Shown in pieces: positions 1-13,000 of a stretch of 64,000 bases of DNA. The notes beneath the pieces were generated by a model. The model was not told the origin of the DNA, made no database searches, and worked only from the letters and a program-made list of their open reading frames with translations. How positions within the stretch are numbered: position 1 is the stretch's first letter; each line of letters starts with the position of its first letter. Source of the stretch: Rostratula benghalensis (taxonomy: Eukaryota; Chordata; Aves; Charadriiformes; Rostratulidae); the NCBI GenBank assembly GCA_013399305.1, contig VXAI01000090.1:1050095-1114094 (forward strand), written 5' to 3'. The translations under genes were made by a program, and so were the position numbers.

Positions 1-3000
1 TACAAAGGCAATGAGAAATGCTGCCCCATCCTCAGGGAAATTACTCACCTACCCTTTGTTTCCATCATCCTCACAGAAAAGATGAAAAGAAGAACAGGAA
101 AACATCTTTTACTGGTAAGCCTGGCTTTGTTTGCCAGGTGGCTTGCTGTAACAGGCCCTCTCTCTGTGCCATGAGCAGGGGAGAGAGTGGCAGAGACAGC
201 ACGTCTGCATCGAGCTGTTTCATACCTAGGGACAGCCAGCTGGATTATTTGTGCTGACACTTGAGTCTAAGTGTTTGCAAACTCTAGGCCTTGATTTCTC
301 TGTGCTTCATTGCCCTAGTTTCTAAAAAAATAGAATTTCCCCTTCACAAAGACAGTAGTATTGTATACTAATAATTGGGAGAAAAACCACCTAAAAATGG
401 GTGTCCTAGTCATGTCCTAAGGGCCGTGCATAGAGTGCCTGATTTAAAATCAAATAATTTTTCAGACAACCCTAGTTTTCTCAGAGCTAAAAGCCAAAGC
501 TACAACATGATGTCTGCTATACTTTGCATCCACATGGCATTTCCCATTCAAATCAGGTTCCCCATTGGCTAGTGATGTGCTTTCTTAAAATCACAGAGCT
601 TTTGTAAGTACTTAAAATAAAATAAAGTGCATTTGGAATATATTTTGCCAAAGCTTGACTTTAAAAATCAATCACATTGAGAGTTCTCCCTTGAGCAATG
701 CTGGTAAGAACCAAGTCACGCTACTACAATAATTAGGGATATTTGGGGTAATTTAGACAATATAATCCAACATAAAGGAAAAAATAATCACCTCCAGTTT
801 TACAACGTGAATAACTGTTGCTAATTACAATGTTTTGCCTCTAGGACAGTGTTTTCTCTAGTTTTTGCACGTTGTGTGACTAAGTTTCACTGCATGGCAG
901 AGTGGTTTATCTATGTAGCCCACAACAGCTAACTAGTGCCTCCTTCATTATCCTACTTCTCAGATACATTACATTCCTATCCTTTCAACACACATCACCC
1001 CAACCTGTGATGAGCAGAAACTTGCAGCAAACAAGACTTTTTACTAAAAAAGTCAAAGACTGCAATATCAGGAATGGGAAACTTGATCCTCTCGGGAAAT
1101 TTATCTATTGTTTGCAGAACAAAAGCAGAGGGAGTGAAGAGCCTTAGGTCTAATTTTATAATTTTACATGAACAAGAAATTCTATATGGCATGAAATTAT
1201 GCAAGAAGAACAAAGACAAATGACAGATGGAGAATAAAAACCTGTCATTGGCTTCCCTTTTTATTTTTTTTTTAAGAATAACTCTGTCATGCTGATTCTA
1301 AATGTGCATTTGGAGTACACCAAGCTACTGGGCAGTTATGGAAGATACATAGGTTTATAACTTCTAGTGGAAGTAAAATATCAGACACTCCACAAATTAG
1401 TGGATGGTTAAAATCCATACAATTGCCAGGGAAACTTGCTGTCTATCATCAGCCAGCCCATGCCAGCAAAGGACAAAAGATAAGAAATGGTCTGACAGAT
1501 ACCACTGCTAGAACCACATCACTACAGCCGTAAAAACCACCAGGCTTACAAGCTTCCAAGGGTCTGAACTGGTGTTGCCCACTGCTGAAAAGATGCATTT
1601 GACTGATCCTGCTGAAGAACTGGATTCTTGTAAAAGGTATGAAATGGTCAGTCTCCCAGGAAACATGCAGAGTAGATATGGAAAATTTCCGTTTTACTTA
1701 AGCAATACCTGATTGCCATAGCAAAAAGTCCATCACCATCCAGGGCCTGTTGGGGTTGCTGCACTTAGCCCACGCACAGCTAAAGAATTGGTTCATGTCA
1801 GGAATTTATGCTGCAGCCAAATAAGTAACCACATCTAGCATGCCTTTAGCCTTAATCAATATTCAGGAAAGACCTCAACATGAAATGTGTCTATATAGAA
1901 ATGCTTTTACTACTTTTGTCTAAACTCCATATTTTAATCCTATTTCTTAGTGAGCCTTAATGACATGTCTGTCCTGAATTTCTCTGGGGATGCTTCTCAG
2001 CAGTGTAAGAGCCATTTAAGGGGGGATGGCCTATCAGAAACAGCATTATCTGCATTCAGTATGCAGTGCCCTTTAGCCCCAGAGCTGGGAGCGGAGTCCA
2101 GGGTACCAAATGGGCCAGTTTTCCTGCTCAAACACGGAGGAAAATGTCACAGTGCCAGAGGCTCACGCTGTTCTCCCACCCACCTTTGCCTTTCCACACT
2201 TTGTCCCCTCAGTGTTTTCGTGGCTGTCTCGCTCAGCTCTGAGCTGCACCACAGCGATTCATTTCCTGGTTGAAAAAAGTCTTTCTCTTGCTTTTTCTCT
2301 CCTGCAGCTTCCAGCTGGTGAGTAACTACCAAGCCATGCTTAGTCAACCTAGCACATGAGCTAAGGAGAACTGAGAATTTACATTAATCCAGCAGATATC
2401 CTAATAAATTTGGAAGTAGCTTCACTATAAGTAATCACTCAAATGCTGAAAGAAAAGGGAATTTTTAAGTCAGTACTTACCTCCTGATCTTAACTCAGCC
2501 TCCACCCAGAAAAGGCAGGTTCCCCGAGGGTGTTTAAACTTTGGAGCTTAGGGGAGTTCCCAGTTATACCCAATTAGAGATAAAATCTCCCATTGCTACT
2601 CAGCTGCCTCTACCCAGCTTAAAGACATACGTCTCTGAAAATTGCCATACAAGGTGGGGACTATCCTCCTTTGTCATTGTGCTGTTGTGATTACACCATG
2701 TGGTTAGTCTCATAGTTTCTATGGTAGGCATCTATTCAAAATGCTTTCTTGTAATTATTGGGGTGTTTTACCCAAATACAAGGGCAAAACATTTTGAAAC
2801 ACTGAGAAAATTCTTGATTTTTCTCGTCATGTTTAGGGTTTAGTAACTAAAGTAAAGACGAACCACTGAAGTTTCTAGGCTTATTTCACTATTTAACAAT
2901 AACCCAGATTTTTATTTTCAGTGTTGTATGACACAGACACCCAAAGTCTCTGATAACAATGCTCAATTATTTCGCAATACAGTTTGGCAGTATCAAACTC

Positions 3001-6000
3001 CTTAGTGATAACTTGGTATGAAAAATAGATGAGCAGTTTATGTCACAACTTGTTCCATGTCTTAAGGCAATACACTCAGTTTTGGAAATTGAGTGTCTGT
3101 GACTAATACTCAGTTAGAGATGAAATAAACTATGATTTTCCTACCCTCTTTCCATGAAAACTAACTGCTTCAGCTTTGCTATCTGTATTTCAGGTGAAAA
3201 TACCAAACCTGAAAGTGGATGTGAATAGGCCTAAGTATGCCATAGCAGATGGGAAATGGGATTTGGGTGCCAAAGATCATGTTCTCACCTCTAACATAGA
3301 TCCACATGTGATGCTGGGCACCACTTTGCACCCCTGCAGCAGATGTCAGTACAGCTAATCCAAAGATCTGTTCCCAGAACCCAGTACTGAATCAAGATTA
3401 ATCTATTCCTGCTTTTGAGGAATTTGGTATCAGCAGGTACCTGGGTGCAAGAGTTGGCTCAGAAACAGTGACCACAGAAGACCACACAAGTAACTAGTGT
3501 CTCCCTGTGCTTTCTGCAGTCTCAGATGCTGCCAGCATTAGGCTTGATGGCAAAGAAGAAGGGGAAGAAGAGGTCTCTGATTTGAGGTTCAGGGATAAGT
3601 GGTCAAGCAAAGCTTTCTGATGCTTTTTGGATTTGCTGAACGTGGCCACATTCAACTTTGACTGTTGTTCCCCTTCCACATACTCCTGTTTGCCAGAAAG
3701 ACTTTCCTCCTTGTTCTCTTTTTATTTTGCTTCCAGCACAGCCTTTCATAATGTAATTGTAAAGCTCCTTAGACATCTAAAGGTATTGTATCTATTAGGC
3801 TACTGTTATCTATAACTTGACAAGATGTTCTTCAAACCTCTAGAGTAGAAAAGAAAATAAGCTTATTTTAAAAATAATTTGTTAAGCTACGCCAGTGAGT
3901 GTTCAAGCAGCTGGCATGGATCCCGGGTACCACTTACATGATCTTGGGTGTGGCATAAGCAGATCTTAAATAGTGCATATTTTCATATGGGGGCATGCTT
4001 ATATGCATGCCCTGGCATGCTGAGTCCCCACTGTGCTCACTATGCTGCAGGTTAGACCAAGTCCAAAGTCTTCTAGAAATGTACCTGCCTGCAGTCCTCA
4101 CAAGCCACTAAGCAGATGTTTTGGGGGACCATGCCTGGTTCCAGCTTTCAACAGCATTCTCTCAGAGATGGGGACAGGGTATATAACTAACTGCCACTGC
4201 AGAGTTAAACAAGGGGAAGTAGGTTAGGAGGAATCTCCCTGTGCTGCTTATCAATCTCCTAAACTGAAGCACACCACCACTGTAATAAAATATTAGAGTC
4301 CACATGAATAGTTAGAACAAGTCAGATGTCACTCAAACCTAGATTTGCTGCAAACCTTCAATGAGTACTTTAGTTCTGTCCTGGAAGCTTTACTGACCAC
4401 CCGAGGACAAGGTTAACCAAGCTTGTATTCTGCCTCACACATAGTTCTGCAAGCTGGTTGGGGCTGATCTGCACGACTGGCACAGAAAAAAACTGAAAAC
4501 AGTAATCCTAATTCTGATTTGCACCCATTGTGCTACTGGCAAGGAGAGCTTAAATGGGGAGCCAGTCTGCAATTATTTGGATCATTTAGTCTTTATTTAT
4601 CTAAGTATCTCAACATGGTCAAAAGGCGTATTTATGTAGGCACAAGATAGGCAAGATAATGCTCCAAAGCCAACTGAAAAATAACGTTATTAGTACAAAT
4701 TTAATTGTGAAATACTTATCTGAAATAACTCAGGTGTCTTAGTGACTTCATGTTTTGACAAAATCTTGTGTATCTTTCCTCTGTTTGTTCTCTGGTGTGT
4801 ACTCTCAAGCATTTTAAGGCTCTGAGTTACACAATGTTACAACTAAAACTAATCCGAGCTTAGGTTTAAAGAATCCTTTCATTTTCATAAGAGGGCGTAA
4901 AGAAGAAAAGTAGACATTTCCATTCTAGTATTATCTGATGTTGGCCAATTATAAAGCTGGACAACAATGTGGGGGGTTTTACCAATTAAAAGGGGTTTTT
5001 TTGTTTTTTTTTTTAATAAAAGAAAGATAGAAATTGATCACTTTGAAAATATTTAAAATAAGTACTTAACCTGTAAAACCAGTTTGTAACCTGCAAAGAA
5101 AATGGTAAGAAGAAACTGAAGGTATGGTATAAGATATATAAAAAGTGGAGGGGGAAATAGGTGGTTAGTCATATGTGTGCTGGCTCAGATACAAACCTCC
5201 ACTTGCTTTTGTTCCCTTGGCCTCTGGGAGAGGTGTTCAATGCAAGTTTGATAATGGAACAAGAATCCAGCTCGTCTCACCCAGGTAGTTCTCGGTGTTG
5301 TAGACCTCAGTGGTCACTTCACAAAGGCAGCATCTCACTTACACACACACACATAAGCTCCTTTTCATCAGCCTGCGCACTGGGAGGTTAAATTGCAGGT
5401 TTGTATACACAGAACTGAACTGCCCTTGCCAGAGCAGGAAGATTGAAAGAAGGCCTTGGTGTCCTTGAAAGCCATGCTGAAACTGTATGTGGTCTTTATG
5501 TACAAGGTAATAATGTTGTAATAAGTAAAATACTGCAAATACACTCATGTTAGAAAAGTGTTGATGGGGCTATGTTTCAGTGCTGAAATGTGGAGATTCA
5601 TCACCTTCTACATAGGAATGAGCAAGAGGGATCAGTCTCTGGAGCCCAAACCTATATGCTTGTCTTCAGTAGTCTGGCTTGAAGTGGCATCTCTCATTTC
5701 AAGGAGAACCAGAATGCTATCCAACCAGTGAAGTCTTACTCTGTTCCTTGTAGAGTAAAAATGACCCCTGGATCCTGGAGGTGTGTCTTCTCCAGCCTCA
5801 AGACTGCACCACTTCATATTAGCATCTGTTAGCAAGAAAGTACCATGGCATGAGAAAAATAAACAGTGTGCTTGTTTAATTAGGGTCAAGATACACACTC
5901 TCCTCTCACATCTTTGTTCTGTTGCATGGGCATAGTTCTTTGTGAGAGCTTAAACAATGAGATACTCTGCAAAGTGGCAGAGTTACGCTGTTCATTTCAA

Positions 6001-7283
6001 AGCAGCCTCTGTGCAACCTCTTCTTAGAGAAACTTTCCGACAAATTTCTGACAATTGCTCAAAACAGGTTTTCAAAGGAATCCAAAACAAATAGTTCTCT
6101 CCCAGATCATCCCTTGAGTAAAGTTCTCCTACAGCAAAACTGTCTGCTGAATTTATTTAACTCCGCAAGAGTTAAATAACGTAGTTAATTCCTTGAGAAA
6201 GTGAGTGGGGGAATGATCTCTGCTTGAACTGATGTGTATCCAAGTAGGCTGCCACAGCTGGGGTCATACGTGTTAAGCTATGGCATCTGAGGCTGAAGGA
6301 TGAGGTGAAGCTCTTTTTCTTCTCCCAGAAAGGCTAACATTTCCATTCCATCTTCTCTCAGATGCCGTTTCCAGGTGTGATATTAAATAGTTCTACTGCA
6401 GTGTAGAAATTGGTCTGAAATGGAAGTAGTAATTGTAACACAAGCAACATAAATGAATTGGGACCTGCAGCATAACCAGAAAACTGTCCCCAATTCTGCA
6501 TTAGGATTAAGAAGTGGTGCTTACAGCTCGGTACTTCATGCATCAGTGTCAGATCTCAACTTAGAGTAATACAACCATGCTATTTGAAAATTTCCACTGT
6601 ATGCCAAGGTCACATTAGTGTTTTTGGATACCAGTGACATGTTGGGAGATGATACACGGCTGATTATCTACCTTGTCCTTCAGCTTCTCCTCCTGAGTTC
6701 TTGTTTCTCACATCAGTGGGGATTAAAGTAAAGTGAATTTAGCTATGCTAAATGTATCTTGCCTATTCATTCCTAGTACGCATACTGGTTCAGAGCACTG
6801 ATTTTCAACTTTTCTCCCTGTTATCACTATATTTTTTATCTTCTGTGAACTGTGCTAATTTTGCTTTTAGCCTCTTGATAAAAATGTTAAATAGCAAAGT
6901 GCCAAGGATCTAAAATTGCTGTCTTCTCCTACTTAATATGTAGCTACACAGGGACCAGGACCAGACTTTCCTCAGAGGAGCACAGAGAAAGGGGGAGAGG
7001 CAACAGCCACAGGCTGCAGCATGAGAAACTCCAACAGACACTAACAAAGAAAGTTTTGCAGGTCAAAGCCTGGAAGGGGCTGATGGAGATGTACATACAT
7101 AGGCCTGATCTCTGCCCTGCACTCCTTGGTGGCTTCAGACATGTTTCCAGGCATATGCTAGGAGGTTAACCATGCCTTACAGATAAATTGCCATCCCGTG
7201 ATATTTCTTCCTGTTGACTACAAAAGCAGTCATAATTCAGAAGCAGGCATGTAGTGCTTAGAATTTGAAAGTTAATTTAACAG
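1..7283. other. Gene-poor left flank
   Basis: I find no supported exon, RNA gene or recognisable interspersed repeat in these 7.3 kb. The open frames are short, AT-rich and lack family motifs. A (CA)n run of about 14 bp lies near 5340. By synteny with other vertebrates this side should lead towards further alpha-class GST paralogs. Only the exon relic just to the right (7284-7401) supports that here. Confidence 0.5.
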
Positions 7284-7401
7284 CTTCTGTCCTTCAGGTC
7301 CTTCCCATGGAGGGCGGACTCTTGGGCTGTGGCTCTGGGCTGCACCAACTTCATCCCACCAGCCCTCACTACAGGCACCTGCTGAAAGAGCAGGGCTCCA
7401 T
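7284..7401 (-). pseudogene. Decayed exon-4-like copy of an alpha-class GST
   Basis: Read on the minus strand, this block aligns with coding exon 4 of the intact GST gene at 13990-14122. It begins after a conserved CAG acceptor. It keeps ALLFQQVP, GMK.VQ.RA and HGKDLKDRS, which match [17 protein letters not shown] and YGKDLKERA in the intact copy. About 12 bases are missing in the middle, removing most of the [10 protein letters not shown] segment, and the key Thr of the QTRAIL glutathione-binding motif is Pro. The frame stays open across the block. I found no matching copies of exons 2, 3, 5, 6 or 7 nearby, so I call it a relic of a lost tandem paralog. A diverged cassette exon is less likely. 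Confidence 0.75.
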
Positions 7402-7859
7402 CTGGGGACAGAAAAAAGGAACATCAGTTTAATTCAATGCCCACAGCTCTTGCATTGTTGAAATGGAGCCGAGAGATGCATCTAGTAGTAGTTGCCTACA
7501 GCTGAAATTTCCTCCAGACACAAGTAGGATGTAGAAGACCCTTTCTTAGGAGCAAGATTGGGGTTTAACACAACTCCAAACTTTGGGTGTCAAGTGCAGC
7601 CTTCCGGCAGCCTGGCAAGGACTCCTCTGCACCAGCAGTACACAGGCAGGGACCTGATGTCTGCCCCTTTCTCTGAAATGCCAGCTTCCTCCTCCTGGAC
7701 CTCAAAGCAGCAGCCACCACACAACAGCACTCGCTCCATGGCCACCAGCTGGTCCCAGAAATCCCTGTGGGCCTGTTTTGGAAACCAACTGAAGGGCAAG
7801 CTTATTTGTGCCACATCAAAAGCAGATAGTGATGTATGTAGGGACTCGGTGCAGGTGGA

Positions 7860-8100
7860 CGGGGTTGGAGGAGACTGCAGGGTGGCCTCTGCGAGGAGAG
7901 GCCAGGGCTGCCCTGGGCCAGACACAGTCAGTGCCAGTCCATTCCAACCAGATCTAACTGACTCACCACAGGGCACGGCTGAGCACTACAGCCACAGTGG
8001 GAGCACCTTGGGGGAAATGTATTTAAGAAGGGACAAAATACTGCACAGTAGAGTGTGAGGGAGATCCAGTTTTAGAAACAGCCTTTTGAACACCAAGAAG
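7860..8100 (+). mobile_element. LTR-like fragment of an avian endogenous retrovirus (partial)
   Basis: The stretch has the composition and order I associate with a common avian ERV LTR: a GC-rich part around 7890-7980, then a TATA-like TATTTAAG at about 8019, then a purine-rich part. I see no clear TG/CA ends and no target-site duplication, and it runs up against the CR1 at 8178. The assignment rests on memory of the family, so it is tentative. It could instead be unique sequence. Confidence 0.4.
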
Positions 8101-8177
8101 AAAAGTTGGGAAGTAGGTAGAGGGTTCTGCAATGAAAGAAGGAAGTTGAGCCTGGAAAGAACAGCAGTGGGAGGAAG

Positions 8178-8660
8178 CACAAAATGGCTTAGATTGGAAG
8201 GGGCCTTAAAGATCATCTGGTTTCAACCCCATTGCCATGGACAAGGACATCTCCTAGTAGACCAGGTTGCTCAAAGCCCCATCCAGCCTGGTCTTGAACA
8301 CCTCCAGGGAGGGGGCATCCGCAACTTCTCTGGGCAACCTGTTCCAGTGCCTCACCACCCTCAGAGTGAAAAATTTCTTCCTGATCTAAATCTACCTTCT
8401 TCCAGTTTGAAACCATTACCCCTCAATCCTATCACTCCGTATATAAAGTCTCTTTTATATANNNNNNNNNNNNNNNNNNNNNNNNNATATACATATATAT
8501 ACACACACACACAATACCATATATATAAAAGTCTCCCCAGCTTTCTTCTAGGCCTCCTTCAGATACTGGACCACTGCTATAAGGTCTCCCTAGAGTGTTC
8601 TCTTCTCAACACGTCCCTGTAGGATAGGTGTTCTCTGATCATCTTCATGGTGTTTAGGAA
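8178..8660 (-). mobile_element. CR1 LINE fragment, antisense, interrupted by a microsatellite and gap
   Basis: On the plus strand it opens with the reverse complement of a CR1 3' end (TTGGAAGGGGCC...GATCATCTGG). It continues through the usual order, including the GGGCAACCTGTTCCAGTG and TTCTTCCTGATCTAAATC blocks, towards ORF2 sequence near 8600. It is 5' truncated, as most CR1 copies are. The middle is broken by a TA/CA microsatellite that the assembly could not span. Confidence 0.9.
8449..8530. repeat. TA/CA microsatellite with a 25-base assembly gap
   Basis: TATATA and ACACAC runs flank 25 N bases at 8462-8486, inside the CR1 copy. The true repeat length is unknown. The open frame that crosses the gap has no meaning. 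Confidence 0.9.
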
Positions 8661-9459
8661 GGTGTTCCCTCATATTCTGGAGAAAAATTTCACTTAGCAA
8701 AGGAATTAATATCTACAACTACAGGGTTTTCCAAATTTTTTGTATTAAATCCATCTGTAATTAAACCAAGGTCTAAACTGTAATTGCAATTGATGTTAGG
8801 AAGGCAGGTGACAGATAAGCTAGCGTATAAAATTCGTATTCCTGGCAATGAGAGAAAAGTATATGTGGGGCTGAGGACTTCAGTCCTGGTGAAGCTGGGG
8901 AGACTGATGAGCTCTCATCCATCAAATATCAGGTGACCGTACTCACTGCATTCCAAGGTCAAGTAGCGTCTTATTTCTCAACCTATAGCTAACAGAGGAA
9001 TTAAACAAGGTCATTAAGGATTGAGCACAAGTCTTCTCTTGTAAACTACATCATTAATATAAAACTATAAATAACGGACATGAAACCCCAAGATGAAATC
9101 TTACAGAGCAGCTTTTCAAAGCATAAGTGCCATTTATCACAGTGATTAAAAGCATTTGAAATTCCTTTGTCAAGTCATCTGCTGATGAAAAATTAAAAAA
9201 AAAGAAAAAGAGAAAGGAAAAGAAAAAAACATTTTGAGTCTGGCAAGTATTAGACATTAGATGGGAACTACACCAGATTTGTGTGACTGTTTACTACCTC
9301 TCCATACCTCCCTTCTCTGGTTTATAAAAGCAAATGGAATGCCTTTGTATGAGGTTTAACAGGGATCCCCTCCGTATCAAGTATAAAGAATTTATCTTCC
9401 AAGAAAAGTAAAAAGGAAGCTTGCAAGCCTCAACTTTCATTAATGACACAACACAACAT
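8661..9459. other. Intergenic, no gene seen
   Basis: AT-rich sequence between the CR1 and the GST poly(A) site. A purine-rich run near 9190-9230 is the only notable composition. No coding exon or RNA gene is supported. Confidence 0.5.
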
Positions 9460-9485
9460 GACCACATAAAAGTAAAAAGTTTATT
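9460..9485 (-). terminator. Poly(A) signal of the alpha-class GST gene
   Basis: The minus strand has AATAAA at 9485-9480. GT-rich sequence follows over the next 20-50 bases (TTATGTGGTC, TGTTGTGTTGTG), the usual arrangement of signal and downstream element. This gives a 3' UTR of about 0.63 kb after the stop at 10099. No other AATAAA lies as well placed. Confidence 0.65.
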
Positions 9486-10098
9486 TTGTTAGAAAAGATC
9501 GTCTAGATACAGCAGTTACACAAAAAAATGCCACATAGCAGTCAATTTGTTTCCTAATTCAGTAATTCAAGAGCAGTTTAGTTATAAAGGCACAATGCTG
9601 GCATTTCAGACAAGTCAGTGATGTCCAATATGACTGGCAAGAGAAACACTTCCCTCCTACTTTCTTTAAGAAACACTTGTTTCATTTGCCTACAGTGAAA
9701 CTAAACCAATGAAGGCCTGAATGGGAAGCAATCATGGTACAAAAATCTGACCTGGATCTCAGAAGAAAATCCTTGGAAGCAGCAGAACATTCTGAAGCTG
9801 TCAGTCAGCAACTTTTATTTCCTTCTTTTTTGCTTTTCCAAAAAGTCTCCAGGAAGACAGCATGCTTGCTGCCACCTCACTTGCTTAAAATCACCAAAAA
9901 AATCTCAAGAAAAAAGAAGGAAAAATACAGGCTAGTAGTGAAGTGTTATAAAAGATACCTGCCTACTGCGTTTTCTGTGACAGAACACAAGGTACTGCCC
10001 ATTGAAACTCTCTTGGAACACCCCTTCACCTCCTCTCTGAAGTACAATTGTACATAGGTATCTTAAACCCAGCACAGCTGCTGTTGTAGCCAGGCACC

Positions 10099-13000
10099 CT
10101 AATTGGCTTTCATGTCGTAGTACATGCGGAGAACCCTCCTCACAGTCTCCACGTATTTATCATCAGAAATGGGTTTTCTCTGGCTTCCGGGCTGTAGAAA
10201 TTTCTTGATTGTGGGGATGCTGCTTATCCTTGCTTTAAATGCCTAAAAGGTAAACAGCAAGTAAAGAATTTTAAGAACATGTGGTATTCAAAGAACACAA
10301 AGTAAACACAAGAAAAAATGATTTTACTGATTTGTGTAACATCAAGTTGTATGTGGAAGCAAGATAGGAAATAGAGTTTCAGTGATGGATGAATTTTACT
10401 CCCCTGTGTTCCAACCTTATTATTTTAAACAGTAATAAAGCAGCCTTCTGCCTTGTATGGACATGGGATGGAATGGAAAACAATTATCTGTGGTTCCAGA
10501 TGTGCACTTTACTCAAATGACTTCTTGTGATCCAGAAAATACCTTCTACTTAAAGGTATCACAGAACTGGTGAGGGGAGGGAAGAATCAGGGAGGGCGAG
10601 TTTCTTCAGATCTGTACAGGGTTTACTCCAGAAAAGAACAGATTCTCTACATGCAACATATTATGGGGTTCTTCCTAAAGCAATCAGAGCATGACTACAA
10701 TGAAAGAGGAGTAACAAATGTTCTTGTTTTGTGGAATTACCTACACACAAGGGACTTTGAAATATAATTTATCACATTTCCAGCCATATGAGTGTATTTT
10801 TAGTGTAAGGTACCTGTAACTGAGGAAAGCCTGAGAGCACGTCTGACTTCTTCTCTTCTACCATTAAAATGGCTTCAAGAAGATGAACATCTGCCCAGCT
10901 AAAATTGTTGCCAACAAGAAAGTCCTGCCCATGGTCTTTCAAAACCTAGAAGTATCATAAATGAAAATGTTCAAATGTTGTATAGCCAGCTGGGGTTGAT
11001 GCTTTCAAAATGCACGGGCACGTTTTCTTTGACAACACTTACTGCCCCTTCTTTTATTCTCCTTTCCCTCCCATGCAACTAGGGGTGCTACCAGCGTCGG
11101 AGATGAAGGGCCAGTGACTGCAGCCACCCATCAACTTACAGGATATCCGTGAGCTATCCTCACAGCAACAATCTAGAATCCCAGGGCTTCTCTTACCCAT
11201 CCTTCCTTCATGTAGCATGAGGTAACACCACAGGACTACAGGGCTAGATACCTCCTTGGTATTCACTCCTTTAAATCTTGAACTTTTCTGTACATAGTTA
11301 CAGTTTCAATGGGAAAATAGAGACTGTAACAGAGGTGATCGGCCTAAAGCACTGGGGCTAGGATGCAACAAGTGGAATCTGGGGCAGAATGAACTCTGGC
11401 AGCTCTCTATAGGAGAGCTCGTCTTGAAGCGGGAAGCTGTCTTCCTTTTAGTCTTTAGAACAGAAAAGCAGTTATTTCTGCCAGATTATCCATCCTGTCT
11501 GTGTATATTAATTTCCACCGACAGCACCTCTGGGTCCTATCCCTCAAAGGATCAGTTGGAGAAACACCAAGATTCCAGTATTGCCTATGCAGCAGACCAC
11601 TCAAACTAGAAGACAGTAGTGATAGCTGTGGATTGCTGTGGTTAAAAAAACCCAACATGTAGGTGTATTTGGAATGTTAAATAAAGCTGATGAAAGCTAT
11701 TCTAAAATGGCATTGCCTTCACAATGCCAGTTACATAGTTGTAACAAACCATGAGGTTGTTATTTTAACTGTATAATGCTATGTTTACACATTCATTGGT
11801 TCGTAACAGTTTCAAGCCAAAGGGGAAACTCGGACTCTTCAGTCTGAATGTTGATGCTACTCAGACAATGAAATCTCACTTAGGAACTTCTGCATTTAAC
11901 CCACTCTAACTTGGGTCATACTGCTCAGACCTCCCTCTCATCTCTCCAGCCTGCAGAGAGTAGGATGCCCTGCTTTAAACTACTTCACTGACACCTTTCT
12001 GTTTCTTCTGCTTTTGGTAAAATAGTCGGTGTCCCCGTTATTATCATTGCAGAACAATGGAAGGAAACATTCCTCCTACATACCTTTTCATATGCTGGGA
12101 AATACCTGCTCGTTGCCTTTTCAACTATAACAGCACGTTGTTTCTCTTTATCCTCAGCGGATAAGAATGGGAATAACAAAATGAAGCCCATAAGGTCATC
12201 AGTTCCTCCAACATACATGTCAATCCTTAAAACCAAAGCAAACAAAAGCCTTAAATCAGAAAGCATCTTCGTAAGCAGAGTTTTCTTAGATTTGTGTTAT
12301 GGTACTAGAAGTTGGGTTTCCCACCCACCCCATGAAAATTATTTTTGCAGTTAAAAAAAAAAACAAAAACAAGTCACAGTTTCACTCATATTTGTTGCTG
12401 GCACTTTACTTGCCTCATTGTGCAGGATTTAACAGAATTGTATAGAGGATAAAAAAGTTTAGCTTTGATGTTATAGATCACTTCAGAATCACCAAAGAAA
12501 CACTCAACACCACAAGAAGAGTCATCCCCAACTGGCTCAGTTATGTGGATGTATCCCACCTTCAGGGCTTCACCCAAAGTCCAAGTGGTGCCAAATCGAT
12601 TAATAATGGGGTCAGAAACCTGAAGTGTACCAGGTTCCACATCTGGCTAAATTATTACTACAGCAGTTCTGCAGTTTGTCCCTTTTATCCATTTTTCCAG
12701 ATCTTTGACAGCAGGTTTTGTAGACAAGACTGAAATTTAAATTAAGTCCTCATGAATGTAAATTAAATATCTGGTAACATAGACTAACAAAGTCTTTTAA
12801 CCATCCTGTGTCACAAGAGGTCTGAGTTCCTGCTGTGCAATAAGACTAACTGCTGTTCTTGTTGTCGGGCAACAGCTTCTGGAAAAAGCCTCTGTAAGGA
12901 TTAAACAAATTATGTGCAATAAGAAGATATAAGAAATTCTGGGAAGCCTTAATGTACACCACCTACTCCCCTGCATCTATCCAGTCTGTGCTTCCACAAT

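Noticed and set aside
3176..3358. Plus-strand frame starting after TATTTCAG, reading VKIPNLKVDVN
   Set aside because: Looked like an exon with an acceptor, but no family match, no partner exon and no donor in phase were found.
7590..7976. Minus-strand frame of 128 codons near the GST relic
   Set aside because: It has no recognisable domain, no splice context matching a known gene, and overlaps the LTR-like sequence. Its length is explained by GC-rich composition.
8086..8622. Plus-strand frame of 178 codons across the N gap
   Set aside because: It translates antisense CR1 and a microsatellite with unknown bases; not a gene.
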